From Aeromicrobium sp. CnD17-E (lineage in GTDB: Bacteria; Actinomycetota; Actinomycetes; Propionibacteriales; Nocardioidaceae): DNA of 42,732 nt. The stretch covers positions 1 through 42,732 of the forward strand of contig NZ_JAMXRU010000016.1 in the NCBI RefSeq assembly GCF_024124745.1, in the 5' to 3' direction. Of the stretch, positions 15,400 through 23,375 are shown piece by piece. The notes below the pieces were generated by a model. The model was not told where the DNA came from. It did no database searches and worked only from the letters and a program-made list of their open reading frames with translations. The position numbers and the translations under genes were made by a program. Every line of letters starts with the position of its first letter. Position 1 is the stretch's first letter.

Positions 15400-15840
15400 A
15401 TGAACGGCAATCGGCGGGTCGGACTGTCAGCTTCAGTCCCTCCCGCGGCCTCGCTGTGGTTGCTGTGGCGCGTCCACGAGGAGTTGTTGGCCTTCGCGGC
15501 AGCCTTCGATCGTCGGGGGAACCGTCGGGTGGGCGATGAGTTGCGGTTTGCTTTCTTGCAGTTGACGGCTGCAGCTGAGCAGGTGTCTCGCGAGGACCTA
15601 CTTCCGCGGATCGGTAGTGCGGAAGGAGATGGATCGGACACTGGGCGAGGCTCTAGGGGTGGCTCCTCGAACTCCCTGAGTGTCGCTGAGGTCGCGGACG
15701 GGTTGGAGGTCACCAGACGTCGGGTGCGGCAGTTGCTCGAGGACGGTGTTCTTGCCGGGACGCAGCGCACTCGGGGAGGGACCTGGAGCATCGACCGACG
15801 GTCGGTCGAGGACTTTCTGCAAGCTAGGAGCGACCGGTGA
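15400..15840 (+). CDS. Excisionase/MerR-like helix-turn-helix protein
   Basis: The C-terminal half is a clear HTH of the excisionase type: NSLSVAEVADGLEVTRRRVR, then QLLEDGVLAGTQRTRGGTWS, then IDRRSVEDFLQARSDR. The N-terminal half (about 80 residues) is helical (SLWLLWRVHEELLAFAAAFD, ELRFAFLQLTAAAEQV) and may mediate oligomers. I chose ATG 15400 over the GTG at 15382, because the latter would lie inside the inverted repeat. The stop overlaps the next gene as GTGA. It probably regulates the mobile-element operon; direct excisionase activity is not shown. Confidence 0.7.
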   Translation: MNGNRRVGLSASVPPAASLWLLWRVHEELLAFAAAFDRRGNRRVGDELRFAFLQLTAAAEQVSREDLLPRIGSAEGDGSDTGRGSRGGSSNSLSVAEVADGLEVTRRRVRQLLEDGVLAGTQRTRGGTWSIDRRSVEDFLQARSDR

Positions 15841-16202
15841 GTTACGTGTCGATCGAGGATTTCGACCGGGCCTTCTCGAAGGAGCCGGTGGAGGTCGCGT
15901 CGGAGATCGCGACCGCGGAGGAGGCGTTCGACGCCATCTGGCGTCGGGGCATCACCGAGGCTCAGCGAGACGAGGCCCTCGAGTTTCTGGCCGCAGAATC
16001 GAGGTCGCGTGACGAGTGCGACGCCCTCATCGACGAGCTGGCAGCCCTGCACCGGAGTCGACGCGGGCTCCGGAAGGTAGAGGCGGAGGTGCGGGCGAAG
16101 TCGGACGTGATGGAAGCGATCGAGAAGGCGCCCACGCTCAGCGAGGCGGTCGTGCAGGTCAAGCGGGTGCGGAATTCAATGATTCGTGAGGTGGCCCGAT
16201 GA
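15837..16202 (+). CDS. Helical hypothetical protein in phage-like operon
   Basis: This 121-residue acidic and helical protein has an N-terminal MSYVSIEDFDRAFSKEPVEV, then AEEAFDAIWRRGITEAQRDE and a coiled-coil-like end (SRRGLRKVEAEVRAKSDV; VVQVKRVRNSMIREVAR). I do not recognise it. The GTG start overlaps the upstream stop (GTGA) and its own stop overlaps the next start (ATGATG region), so it is part of a tightly coupled operon of five genes. Confidence 0.6.
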   Translation: MSYVSIEDFDRAFSKEPVEVASEIATAEEAFDAIWRRGITEAQRDEALEFLAAESRSRDECDALIDELAALHRSRRGLRKVEAEVRAKSDVMEAIEKAPTLSEAVVQVKRVRNSMIREVAR

Positions 16203-17113
16203 TGGCGGCAGCGACGATCGCGCAAGAGCGTCCGAAGTTGGTCGCTGAGTGCCGCCGGTTGGAACGCGAGCGTGCTGAGTGGATTCGGGCGCGCGAGCTC
16301 GCCGAAGATCGACGGACTGATCTCGATGAAGGACTCGGCGCGATGCTCCTCGACGCCCATGACGAGGTTCCTTCGGCGCTGAACGAGATGCGGCGGGCAG
16401 AGGTCGACATCGACCTTGCTCGGAGGGCCCTGCAGGCCTTGGAGCCGCGACTGAGTGCCGCGCGCACCGCGGCGCTGGAGAACTTCGCGCAGGAGTACGA
16501 CGTCCGAGCCGAAGACGCGCGGGCTCGTCTTCTGGAGCATGAGGCTGCGACTCGCAAGATCGTGCAGCGATTGGAGCGCCACGCCGGCTCGAGCGTGCCC
16601 GCGCCTCCTTCGGCGAAGTCCGGGGAGCTCAAGAAGGAGATCCATCTCGAGGAGCTTCGTGCTGCGATGATTCGCGATGTCGCGAGCGATCGAGATCCTG
16701 CCAAGCGAATCTCGGAGCTGATCACCAGCGGCCTGATCGACGCTGACTTCGACCAGCGCAGTCTCTACACGGCAGCGATCTGGGGTCCTGCTGCGATCAA
16801 GCCTGCTCGTGCCTTCCGGCTGGCTGTTGATCGCGCCGAAGCCATGCTGGCAGCGCACCAGGCAGAGATGGCCCGCGACGACGACGAGATCATCGCGGAG
16901 TGGAACAAGAAGGTTGTCGACTGGGATGAGCGCGCGACGGCCCTGGCCGCACTCGGAGAGCAGCTCTCCCCAGAGGACCGGGAGGCGCAGCAGTACTGCG
17001 CGGACCAGGCCGTTGCCCGGACCGCGTGGCGGGAGAACGCAGAGCATGTGCTTCGAAGTCTCCGGCAGGACTTTCTGATGCTCACGGCGAGCACCGTCGC
17101 CGCGGAGGGCTGA
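16199..17113 (+). CDS. Long coiled-coil protein in phage-like operon
   Basis: The 304-residue product is almost wholly charged heptad-like helix: CRRLERERAEWIRARELAED, MRRAEVDIDLARRALQALEP, YDVRAEDARARLLEHEAATR and HQAEMARDDDEIIAEWNKKV. The middle region (KSGELKKEIHLEELRAAMIR) may hinge between two coiled coils. No enzymatic motif is seen. The position, between small helical genes and an HK97-gp10-like gene, suggests a structural or scaffold-like part of a phage-derived module, but that is inference. It is coupled to the previous gene by a four-base overlap. Confidence 0.65.
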   Translation: MMAAATIAQERPKLVAECRRLERERAEWIRARELAEDRRTDLDEGLGAMLLDAHDEVPSALNEMRRAEVDIDLARRALQALEPRLSAARTAALENFAQEYDVRAEDARARLLEHEAATRKIVQRLERHAGSSVPAPPSAKSGELKKEIHLEELRAAMIRDVASDRDPAKRISELITSGLIDADFDQRSLYTAAIWGPAAIKPARAFRLAVDRAEAMLAAHQAEMARDDDEIIAEWNKKVVDWDERATALAALGEQLSPEDREAQQYCADQAVARTAWRENAEHVLRSLRQDFLMLTASTVAAEG

Positions 17114-17116
17114 CCG

Positions 17117-17428
17117 ATGACGGACACTCAGCGGGCCACGACTCGAGGTGCAAAACAGGCACCGAGGATCGTCGGGGTCAACCGTGTCGAGATTGACCGC
17201 GCTGCGCAGGTCCTACTACGCCTGAGCGGCGACGGCCGAGACCCGCCAATGGACCACATTTTCGCGGAATCGGTCGTTGCAGAAAGCTCTCTGGAGCTCG
17301 CGTTCGTGCTCGCCGGGATGGCCTCATCCGCGGTGTCAGAACTCGCGGGATTGCTCTCGATGGACGAGTCAGCCGTTGTCGACGTTCTCCGGGCGCGACT
17401 GCTCGTCGTGTACGCCAGGGAGGGCTGA
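17117..17428 (+). CDS. Small hypothetical protein in phage-like operon
   Basis: This 103-residue protein starts three bases after the coiled-coil gene. It reads MTDTQRATTRGAKQAPRIVG, then a helical domain (VEIDRAAQVLLRLSGDG, SLELAFVLAGMASSAVSELA, LLSMDESAVVDVLRARLLVV). The length and helical content fit accessory phage genes, but I do not recognise the family. The next gene begins three bases after its stop. Confidence 0.55.
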   Translation: MTDTQRATTRGAKQAPRIVGVNRVEIDRAAQVLLRLSGDGRDPPMDHIFAESVVAESSLELAFVLAGMASSAVSELAGLLSMDESAVVDVLRARLLVVYAREG

Positions 17429-17431
17429 ACA

Positions 17432-17764
17432 ATGGCATCCGTGAACTTGAACACCTCCGACCTTGACCGACTCGCGGTCGAACTGGCAGTGGTCGTTCCT
17501 GCGGCTGCGCGAGCACGGGTCCGGGTCGCTGTGCAGAAGGCCTCCGAGGACATCAAGCGCTACGCTCCGCTGCTCGCCCCTGTGGACACCGGCAACCTGC
17601 GCTCGTCGATCCATCGACTGACGATCGACAGGGCCTGGGCCATCACGGGGCGGGTGCGCGCGGACGCCGAGTACGGAAAGCACGTTGAGTACGGCACGTC
17701 GCGGATGGCGCCGCAGCCCTTCATGGAACCGGCTCTCGACTCCTCCGTCGGCTGGCAAGTCTGA
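17432..17764 (+). CDS. HK97-gp10-like phage morphogenesis protein
   Basis: The sequence has the HK97-gp10 family signature: YAPLLAPVDTGNLRSSIH, the strand RVRADAEYGKHVEYGTSRM and then APQPFMEPALDS. In phages such proteins act in head-tail connection. The protein is 110 residues and its C-terminus (SSVGWQV) stops sooner than I would expect for the family, suggesting a shortened tail. No capsid, portal or terminase gene is present in the window, so it is either a remnant of a prophage or a part of a satellite-like element that uses another phage's particles. It ends the coupled operon that begins at 15400. Confidence 0.7.
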   Translation: MASVNLNTSDLDRLAVELAVVVPAAARARVRVAVQKASEDIKRYAPLLAPVDTGNLRSSIHRLTIDRAWAITGRVRADAEYGKHVEYGTSRMAPQPFMEPALDSSVGWQV

Positions 17765-17898
17765 TCCGAAGGACTCGGTCTGATCGGTTGTTTGGGCCTG
17801 TAACTCTTCCCTATGTCGTCCTATGTCTTGTGGTAGTTCAGTACCGGCCGAGCAGCACCCAAGGGCGATGAGTGGGTTGACAGTCAGGGGGAAGGCCT

Positions 17899-18150
17899 AT
17901 GGGTGTTGGCTTCAGAGACGGTGCTCGCTGCGACGGACTCAACGCCGGCGGTATTCTTGTCAGGCCGTCCATGGGTGACACGACCTGGGTCCCCGTACCC
18001 ATCGTAATCGCGTGCGACGGCACCTTCACCCCCAAGCACCCCAACGGCGATCTCAGTGTCCTGCGTGACTTTCCCGTCAAGGTGGCTGACCTCGGGTACC
18101 ACGGCAAGCCAGGCATTGTGATCCGTCTCGCAGGTACGAAGCGCGACTAG
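17899..18150 (+). CDS. Small hypothetical protein before the IS element
   Basis: This 83-residue protein begins MGVGFRDGARCDGLNAGGIL, preceded by a purine-rich GGGGGAAGG ribosome-binding site. It looks beta-rich (TTWVPVPIVIACDGTF, SVLRDFPVKVADLGYHG, GIVIRLAGTKRD) and has no recognised domain. Its TAG stop lies in the 6-bp target site duplicated by the IS481 element, so the gene was left intact by that insertion. The 130 bp before it hold no gene that I can support. Confidence 0.5.
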   Translation: MGVGFRDGARCDGLNAGGILVRPSMGDTTWVPVPIVIACDGTFTPKHPNGDLSVLRDFPVKVADLGYHGKPGIVIRLAGTKRD

Positions 18151-18151
18151 C

Positions 18152-19204
18152 TGTAGTTCCCACGGAGGTTGTGAACGGCTGACGTGAGGTGAGGACCTCC
18201 GGTATCGAAGGGGTTACCACACCAACCGTCGACCGGAGGTCCTCGTGACTCACGCTAATGCCCCTCTGACCCCTATTGGCCGCCTGCGTCTTGCCCGGCT
18301 GATCGTCGACGAGAAATGGCCGGTCGCCAGGGCCGCTGAACGGTTCCAGGTCTCCTCGGCGACGGCCTCGAAGTGGGCCAACCGCTACCGCTCTGGTGAG
18401 TCGATGATTGACCGTTCGTCGCGCCCGCACCACTCTCCGACGAGGTGCTCGCAACATCTGGAGCGGCGCATCATCAAGCTGCGGTTCTGCCGCCAGTGGG
18501 GCCCGCACCGCATCAGCTACCGACTGCGTGTTCCGAGGTCGACGGTCGGGAGAGTCCTGGCCCGCTACTCGATGCCGCTGCTGGCCCACGTCGACCAGGC
18601 CACCGGACTACCGGTCCGCAAACCCCCAGCGGTCCGTTACGAGGCGTCGGCGCCGGGCGAGTTGGTCCACGTCGACATCAAGAAGCTCGGCCGGATCCCC
18701 GACGGCGGCGGGCACCGCAAACTCGGCCGCACGATCGGGAATCGGCACAACAAGAAGCAGGGTCTCGGCTATGCGTTCGTGCACCACGCGGTCGATTCCT
18801 ACTCCCGCCTGGCCTACTCCGAGCAGCTCACCGACGAGCGCAAGGAGACCGCCGCAGGGTTCTGGGAACGCGCCCGAGCCTTCTTCTCCGAGGCGGGGTC
18901 GAGGTCACTGCAGTCATGACCGACAACGGCGCCTGCTACCGATCCCACGCCTTCAAGACAGCCCTCGGCGAAGGCGTGAAGCACCGGCGCACGAGGCCCT
19001 ACCGGCCCCAGACCAACGGCAAGGTTGAACGCTTCAACCGGACCCTGGCCGCCGAGTGGGCCTACGCCCAGACCTACCTCTCAGACGCCGCTCGCGCAGC
19101 GACCTACCCCGACTGGCTCCACCACTACAATCACCACCGCCCCCACACCGGCATCGGCGGACTCGCCCCAGCGCAGCGCGTTCACAACGTCACGGGGAAC
19201 TACA
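18152..19204 (+). mobile_element. IS481-family insertion sequence
   Basis: The 1053-bp element is bounded by 26-bp terminal inverted repeats (18152-18177 and 19179-19204) that match at 22 positions, with outer ends TGTAGTTCCC and inner ends GTTGTGAACG. It is flanked by a perfect 6-bp direct repeat ACTAGC (18146-18151 and 19205-19210). This fits the NCTAGN target known for IS481 of Bordetella pertussis. The single transposase gene is frameshifted. Confidence 0.92.
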
Positions 19205-19209
19205 ACTAG
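18245..19209 (+). pseudogene. IS481-family DDE transposase, frameshifted
   Basis: The product would be about 321 residues. It begins (GTG) THANAPLTPIGRLRLARLIV with an N-terminal HTH (VARAAERFQVSSATASKWAN). The DDE residues lie in ELVHVDIKKLGRI (D), VMTDNGACYRSHAF (D) and TNGKVERFNRTLAAEW (E). The reading frame breaks at the G tract at 18895-18898: one more G restores SEAGVEVTAVMTDNGA. Thus the first frame stops at 18919 while the catalytic second D and E are in another frame. The last codon and the TAG stop (19207-19209) lie past the inverted repeat, so the stop is supplied by the duplicated target site. Confidence 0.88.
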
Positions 19210-19210
19210 C

Positions 19211-19579
19211 TCACTCGCCCGCGGAACCGGCCTGGCCGCCGAGTGCGATGCACTCCCGAAGCAGATCCGCGAGATCCGAGCCACTGTTCAAGGCGCCTTG
19301 ATCTGCTTTAAGAGGCTCCACGAAAACTTTGAGAAAAGGTGCCCCTTCCTCGATTGAGACGCTACTCGTCGCTCCGACAAGCGATCTCCAGGACGCTCCT
19401 CGGTCGCGATGCGCATACAGCCAGCTGTGGTGGATCAATCCTTGCCGATCGGCCGCAAGGGCTGGCAGTATCCATACTCCGATCGACCCATGAGGTCGGA
19501 AATTGAGTGGAGTTGGACGAATGACTACTGAGATCGACGATGCGATCACCAACCGAGTGGAGATTGAGTTCACATACAA
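19211..19579 (-). CDS. Possible hypothetical protein (doubtful)
   Basis: An open frame of 122 codons runs opposite the region after the IS element. It contains plausible protein sequence such as RPHGSIGVWILPALAADRQG, FLKVFVEPLKADQGALNSGS and DLADLLRECIALGGQ. The only usable starts lie within the divergent WYL-like gene, and I see no ribosome-binding site. It may be the 3' part of a gene whose 5' end was lost. Otherwise the stretch 19211-19520 holds no gene. Confidence 0.25.
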   Translation of the reverse strand: MYVNSISTRLVIASSISVVIRPTPLNFRPHGSIGVWILPALAADRQGLIHHSWLYAHRDRGASWRSLVGATSSVSIEEGAPFLKVFVEPLKADQGALNSGSDLADLLRECIALGGQAGSAGE

Positions 19580-19817
19580 CGGATTACCAAGGGTGGTTCG
19601 GCCGGGAGCTCACGGCATCCACCACACGACTGGCAATACATTCCTGCGTGGCTATCAGGTTGATGGCGAAAGCAGCAGCCGTGTGCCGCCTTTCTGGGAC
19701 ATGTTTCTGACCGAGAAGATCGTTGATCTCGTCGTGACCGAACGGCGGTTCAGTGACGACCCGCCCGATTACTCCCGCGACGACCGGCACATGTCGACTA
19801 TCTTCACGCAGCTCTAG
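19521..19817 (+). CDS. WYL-domain-like small protein
   Basis: This 98-residue protein has the strand pattern seen in WYL-like ligand-binding modules: DAITNRVEIEFTYNGLPRVV, RPGAHGIHHTTGNTFLRGYQ, VDGESSSRVPPFWDMFLTEK, IVDLVVTERRF and a C-terminal HMSTIFTQL. WYL modules sense ligands, often nucleotides or nucleic acid, and are common in phage-defence loci. Here no HTH is attached, so it would act as a stand-alone module. The ATG at 19521 is preceded by a GGAG-containing stretch. It precedes the zinc-hook ATPase by 100 bp on the same strand. Assignment to WYL is by pattern only. Confidence 0.5.
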   Translation: MTTEIDDAITNRVEIEFTYNGLPRVVRPGAHGIHHTTGNTFLRGYQVDGESSSRVPPFWDMFLTEKIVDLVVTERRFSDDPPDYSRDDRHMSTIFTQL

Positions 19818-19917
19818 ATCTTTGGCGGTCCGAGTCCTCCGCGTCCGGTCACACGGTTTGGTCACATTGAGTGCAGGTTGTTGGTAGCGTTGATGATCTC
19901 CCGAAAGGACCGGCGTC

Positions 19918-22035
19918 GTGTACGACATCAAGATCCGCAACTGCAACAGCATCGAGAGTGCTGCACTCTCCCTGACGCCAGCGGCGCTAAACATCAAGTA
20001 CGGCCCCAACGGGATCGGCAAGAGCACGATCTCGCGAGCCCTGAAACTCAACGCTGAAGGTGCTGAGGCGCTGGAGGTCCTCCGGCCCTTCAAGTATCGA
20101 GCAGACCCGGACCAGCCCGGGCCCGAGGTCTCTGGCGCCGAGGCGATCAAGACCGTACTCGTCTTCAGCGACCGCTACGTCGAGCAGTTTGCGTTTCAGC
20201 GCGATGAGGTGCTCAAGGACAGCTTCGAGATCTTCATCAATACCGACGAGTACAAACAAGGCATCGAGCAGATCGCTGCGATGTTCGATGAGCTCAGGGC
20301 TGCGTTCGATGTACAGCCTGCGTTCGACGAAGCTGTTCTGGATTTCACTGAACTCCGTGATGCGTTCAGTGTGACCAAGACGCAGTCACTTTCTAAAGCA
20401 AGCCGGGGCGTAAAGGCCTTAAAAGTCGGCGGCAAGCTTCAATCAGTCCCCGAACCGCTTCAGGGGTACTCCAACTTCATTCAGGGAGACAACCCGGCCG
20501 CGTGGGTGGCATGGCAAGCCAAAGGGCAGGCCTTCCTGGAGCAGTCGGACAATTGCCCCTTCTGCTCGACGCCCAGTCTGAACAAGGAGACGGCTCGCAG
20601 GGTCTCGAAAGAGTACGACTCTGCGGCAGTCAAGAACATGAGCGCATTGCGGGAGGTCATCGATCGTCTGGGCAGCTACTTCGATGAGCAGGATTTGGCG
20701 ACCCTCAACCAGATCACATCGCTCCTCACTGATCCCACACCTGAGCAGAGCAAATTCCTGGTCAGCCTGCACACGCAGGTCGAGACCTTTCTCCAAAAAC
20801 TTCGAACGGCGAAGCAGGTTTCGTTTCATACATTCGCCAAAGTCAACGACGTGGAAAACGTTCTGCGAGACATGGAGATCGATCTCCGATTGATGCGTAG
20901 TCTCGACTCTCACGCGACCCGCTCGGTTGTAGAGATAATCAACGGCAAACTCCAAGATGTGGCGGACCGAGTCGGAGAGATCAAGGGACACATTGGCAGG
21001 CAGCAATTTCGCGTGGCTGGACTGATCCGCACCAATCAGGACGCGATCAATGAGTTCCTCGACTCGGCTGGCTATCGGTATCAGGTGCGTATCGAGGCGG
21101 AGGCCGATTCCTACCGCATGATTCTGGAGCACCAAGACGCAGCGGGTCACATCGAATCCGCGGGCGATCATCTCAGCTACGGCGAGAAGAACGCGTTCGC
21201 GCTGGTCCTGTTTATGCACGAGGTACTGCGGAAGAAGCCAGACTTGGTCGTCCTCGACGATCCCGTATCGAGCTTCGACAAGACCAAGAAGTTCGCCATT
21301 CTGAATCAGCTTTTCCAGGGTCCGGGCAGTATTCGTGGCTTCACAACTTTACTGTTAACGCACGATCTAGAGCCCGCGATCGACATCGTGCGGTCCGTGG
21401 CCGACCGCTTCAAGGCGTCGAATGCCGTGGTGCACTTCCTCAGCGCCCAGGGCGGGGATGTTACCGAGAAGCGAGTCGCCAAGGAGGACATCTCAACCTT
21501 CCTCGAGGTCTGCGTTGCAAACATCGGTGCTTCGTCCGATGACGTCATCAAATGCATATATCTACGCCGACTCTTCGAAGCGCGCGGAGAGCGTGGCACC
21601 GAGTACGACCTGCTCTCAAGCCTTCTCCATCTTCGCCCGGTCCCTTCGCGTTACGGATCTACGCTCGGCGAGTTTGAACCGCTCAGTGCCCAAGAGGTTC
21701 TACGTGCTACTGAGTCGGTGAAGAAGCATTTTCCCGACTTCGACTACGACCGAATCGTCGTTGATTCCAGCGATCCGGTGGTGTTGCGAGCCAAGTTTCA
21801 TGCCACGACAGTGGGGTACGAGAAGGTCCAGCTTTACCGCGTCTACTTGGAGTTGACTGGGCAGAGGACCAACAGCGCAACTGCAATTGCAAAGTTTGTG
21901 AATGAAACGTTCCACATCGAGAACGAGTACGTGATGCAGCTTAATCCGCGCGAGTACGACACGGTGCCCAGCTTCATCGTGGCAAAGTGTGCTGAACTCA
22001 TCGATGTGCCCACGGAGGGTGAGCAGGGAGGCTGA
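19918..22035 (+). CDS. ABC/SMC-type ATPase with zinc-hook motif (AAA_13/RloC-like)
   Basis: The 705-residue protein is a Rad50/RloC-like ATPase. Walker A is GPNGIGKST (residues 29-37) and the signature is LSYGEKNAF (from 419). Walker B is DLVVLDDPVSSFD (442-454), with H-loop LLLTHD (His at 482). Between the two ATPase lobes lies a helical arm carrying NCPFCSTPSLNKE, a CxxC at 213-216, like the zinc hook of Rad50 and RloC. The C-terminal 200 residues contain FVNETFHIENEYVMQLNPRE and YDTVPSFIVAKCAEL, which I associate with a family of defence-related AAA ATPases. I could not identify the Arg-Glu-His nuclease triad of RloC/PrrC. It starts at GTG 19918 after an AAAGGA site. A role in phage defence is inference from architecture and cargo context. 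Confidence 0.8.
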   Translation: MYDIKIRNCNSIESAALSLTPAALNIKYGPNGIGKSTISRALKLNAEGAEALEVLRPFKYRADPDQPGPEVSGAEAIKTVLVFSDRYVEQFAFQRDEVLKDSFEIFINTDEYKQGIEQIAAMFDELRAAFDVQPAFDEAVLDFTELRDAFSVTKTQSLSKASRGVKALKVGGKLQSVPEPLQGYSNFIQGDNPAAWVAWQAKGQAFLEQSDNCPFCSTPSLNKETARRVSKEYDSAAVKNMSALREVIDRLGSYFDEQDLATLNQITSLLTDPTPEQSKFLVSLHTQVETFLQKLRTAKQVSFHTFAKVNDVENVLRDMEIDLRLMRSLDSHATRSVVEIINGKLQDVADRVGEIKGHIGRQQFRVAGLIRTNQDAINEFLDSAGYRYQVRIEAEADSYRMILEHQDAAGHIESAGDHLSYGEKNAFALVLFMHEVLRKKPDLVVLDDPVSSFDKTKKFAILNQLFQGPGSIRGFTTLLLTHDLEPAIDIVRSVADRFKASNAVVHFLSAQGGDVTEKRVAKEDISTFLEVCVANIGASSDDVIKCIYLRRLFEARGERGTEYDLLSSLLHLRPVPSRYGSTLGEFEPLSAQEVLRATESVKKHFPDFDYDRIVVDSSDPVVLRAKFHATTVGYEKVQLYRVYLELTGQRTNSATAIAKFVNETFHIENEYVMQLNPREYDTVPSFIVAKCAELIDVPTEGEQGG

Positions 22036-22423
22036 GGTACCGCACGTTGCATGGACTAGGGGGCGTGTCGCTGCGGTCGTGTTTTTTCACCGCTGACCTT
22101 GGCTGATTGCTGACCAGGTGGGCCAGGCTCGCGACGGTCAGCGAGGTGCGAGCTGCGTCGTGGGGACCATCGTGCTGGCCAACAACGGGCAGATCATGAA
22201 CGCGAACCCGATGATGGTTCTCGCGACAGGGATCGTCACTGGTGTGATCGGGCCCTTCTCGGCGAGCCCCGTCGAGTCCAAGTAGCGGTCAGATGTGCCT
22301 GATCTACGTTAATGGCCCAGTCCTCAAAGGGAAGTCTCGCTGTGCTCGCATGTTTCGTGCATCGAGCATGATTCCCTTGGGGTGGTGCAGCAATTCATCA
22401 CGCCGACTGCGGGAGCGGATGGG
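22036..22423. other. Intergenic stretch with a short gene remnant
   Basis: Between the ATPase and the convergent unknown gene I see no complete gene. On the plus strand, 22153-22284 encodes an open fragment with a hydrophobic end (TIVLANNGQIMNANPMMVLA, then TGIVTGVIGPFSASPVESK) but no good start; an in-frame TGA lies upstream. It looks like the tail of a small membrane protein, consistent with insertion or deletion at this junction. Confidence 0.35.
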
Positions 22424-23173
22424 TCATGCTGGAGCTGCCTCATCACGAACTCGATCGTTGATGACCTCGAAAATGTCGACCACGTAACGCTGCTTCACGC
22501 GATGCTTCACTCCTGCCCTCACCTCGCCAACAAGTTTCTCGACGGATTTGGCATGGCGAAATGTGCCTCCAGCGGCGAAATAGGCGCGAAGCCAAACAGC
22601 CGTGTCAGGTGGGTAACCGTTGGCAGCGAAGACCCGAACTAGACACACCACTGAATCCTTCCCGATCCCGGAACTGAGGCCGTTGTACTCCTCGGCGACC
22701 ATCATCTTTGCCGCCGCAACAAGTAGAGGGTCGGGCGACGCAATCGCGTGCCTTATATGGAGATTCACCGCCCCACGACCGTCTAGCCATGCGCGCACAG
22801 CGTCGCCCGGTGACCAGACAAGGACGAATAAGCGGGCGAACCGCTCGGCAGCAACGACCTGCTGGAGCACGTCGAGGTCTCGCTCCTGGGAAGGATGGAG
22901 CGCGATGACGGCGTGATCGACGGTCTTCTCGGTCCGCAGAAGGCCACGAAGATCACTGAAACTCAAGACAGAACGGGTCGACGAGCCGGGTGCTATGAAT
23001 TCTGCTGCTTCGTGGTCAGCGCTTAGGTCGATCTGACTGTATTGCTTGAGGTCGTGAACGGCGAACAGATGCGGCAACTCCCCAGCCCAGCTGCGGATCA
23101 CCTGACTCTGAGGGTGCATTGCGGAGCCGTGCTGTGCCCAGTCTTCGCGGACCATGTATGCGAGATCTGTCAT
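22424..23173 (-). CDS. Hypothetical protein in the NTPase cargo block
   Basis: This 249-residue protein has no signal peptide or membrane helix. The N-terminal half (SVLSFSDLRGLLRTEKTVDH, AVIALHPSQERDLDVLQQVV, ARLFVLVWSPGDAVRAWLDG) looks like an alpha/beta fold with alternating hydrophobic strands. The C-terminal part (WLRAYFAAGGTFRHAKSVEK, LVGEVRAGVKHRVKQRYV, VDIFEVINDRVRDE) is basic and may bind nucleic acid. I do not recognise the family. It is convergent with the zinc-hook ATPase and divergent from the KAP gene, so it could be a separately regulated partner. The ATG at 23173 is followed by a second at 23155. Confidence 0.65.
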   Translation of the reverse strand: MTDLAYMVREDWAQHGSAMHPQSQVIRSWAGELPHLFAVHDLKQYSQIDLSADHEAAEFIAPGSSTRSVLSFSDLRGLLRTEKTVDHAVIALHPSQERDLDVLQQVVAAERFARLFVLVWSPGDAVRAWLDGRGAVNLHIRHAIASPDPLLVAAAKMMVAEEYNGLSSGIGKDSVVCLVRVFAANGYPPDTAVWLRAYFAAGGTFRHAKSVEKLVGEVRAGVKHRVKQRYVVDIFEVINDRVRDEAAPA

Positions 23174-23317
23174 GGCGGAAGCACGTCACGATCGTCCGAC
23201 GCTTCTCGGCAGCGATTATCCGGAGCGCATCGGGATGCTGAGAGGCAGATTCGTCGCCGCAACCAGCGCTAATGTTCGTCAGGAAGACTTCCAGTTCACT
23301 TGACCGTGGTGTTGATA

Positions 23318-23335
23318 CTTTGACCATATTCAAAG
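23318..23335. promoter_or_regulatory. Palindrome upstream of the KAP gene
   Basis: CTTTGA (23318-23323) and TCAAAG (23330-23335) form a perfect inverted repeat with a six-base centre CCATAT, 40 bp before the KAP start codon. Two TTGACC hexamers (23300-23305 and 23320-23325) that resemble -35 boxes lie here, but no matching -10 box is at a normal spacing. GGAGG at 23367-23371 is the KAP ribosome-binding site. Confidence 0.4.
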
Positions 23336-23375
23336 CAGCTGCACAGTGTCATAATCAGGGCAGAATGGAGGCGAG

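Noticed and set aside
22091..22143. Inverted pair CGCTGACC/GGTCAGCG as an island attachment site
   Set aside because: Only eight bases match the hairpin at 11203 and the surrounding sequence differs; kept only as a note, not as an attachment site.
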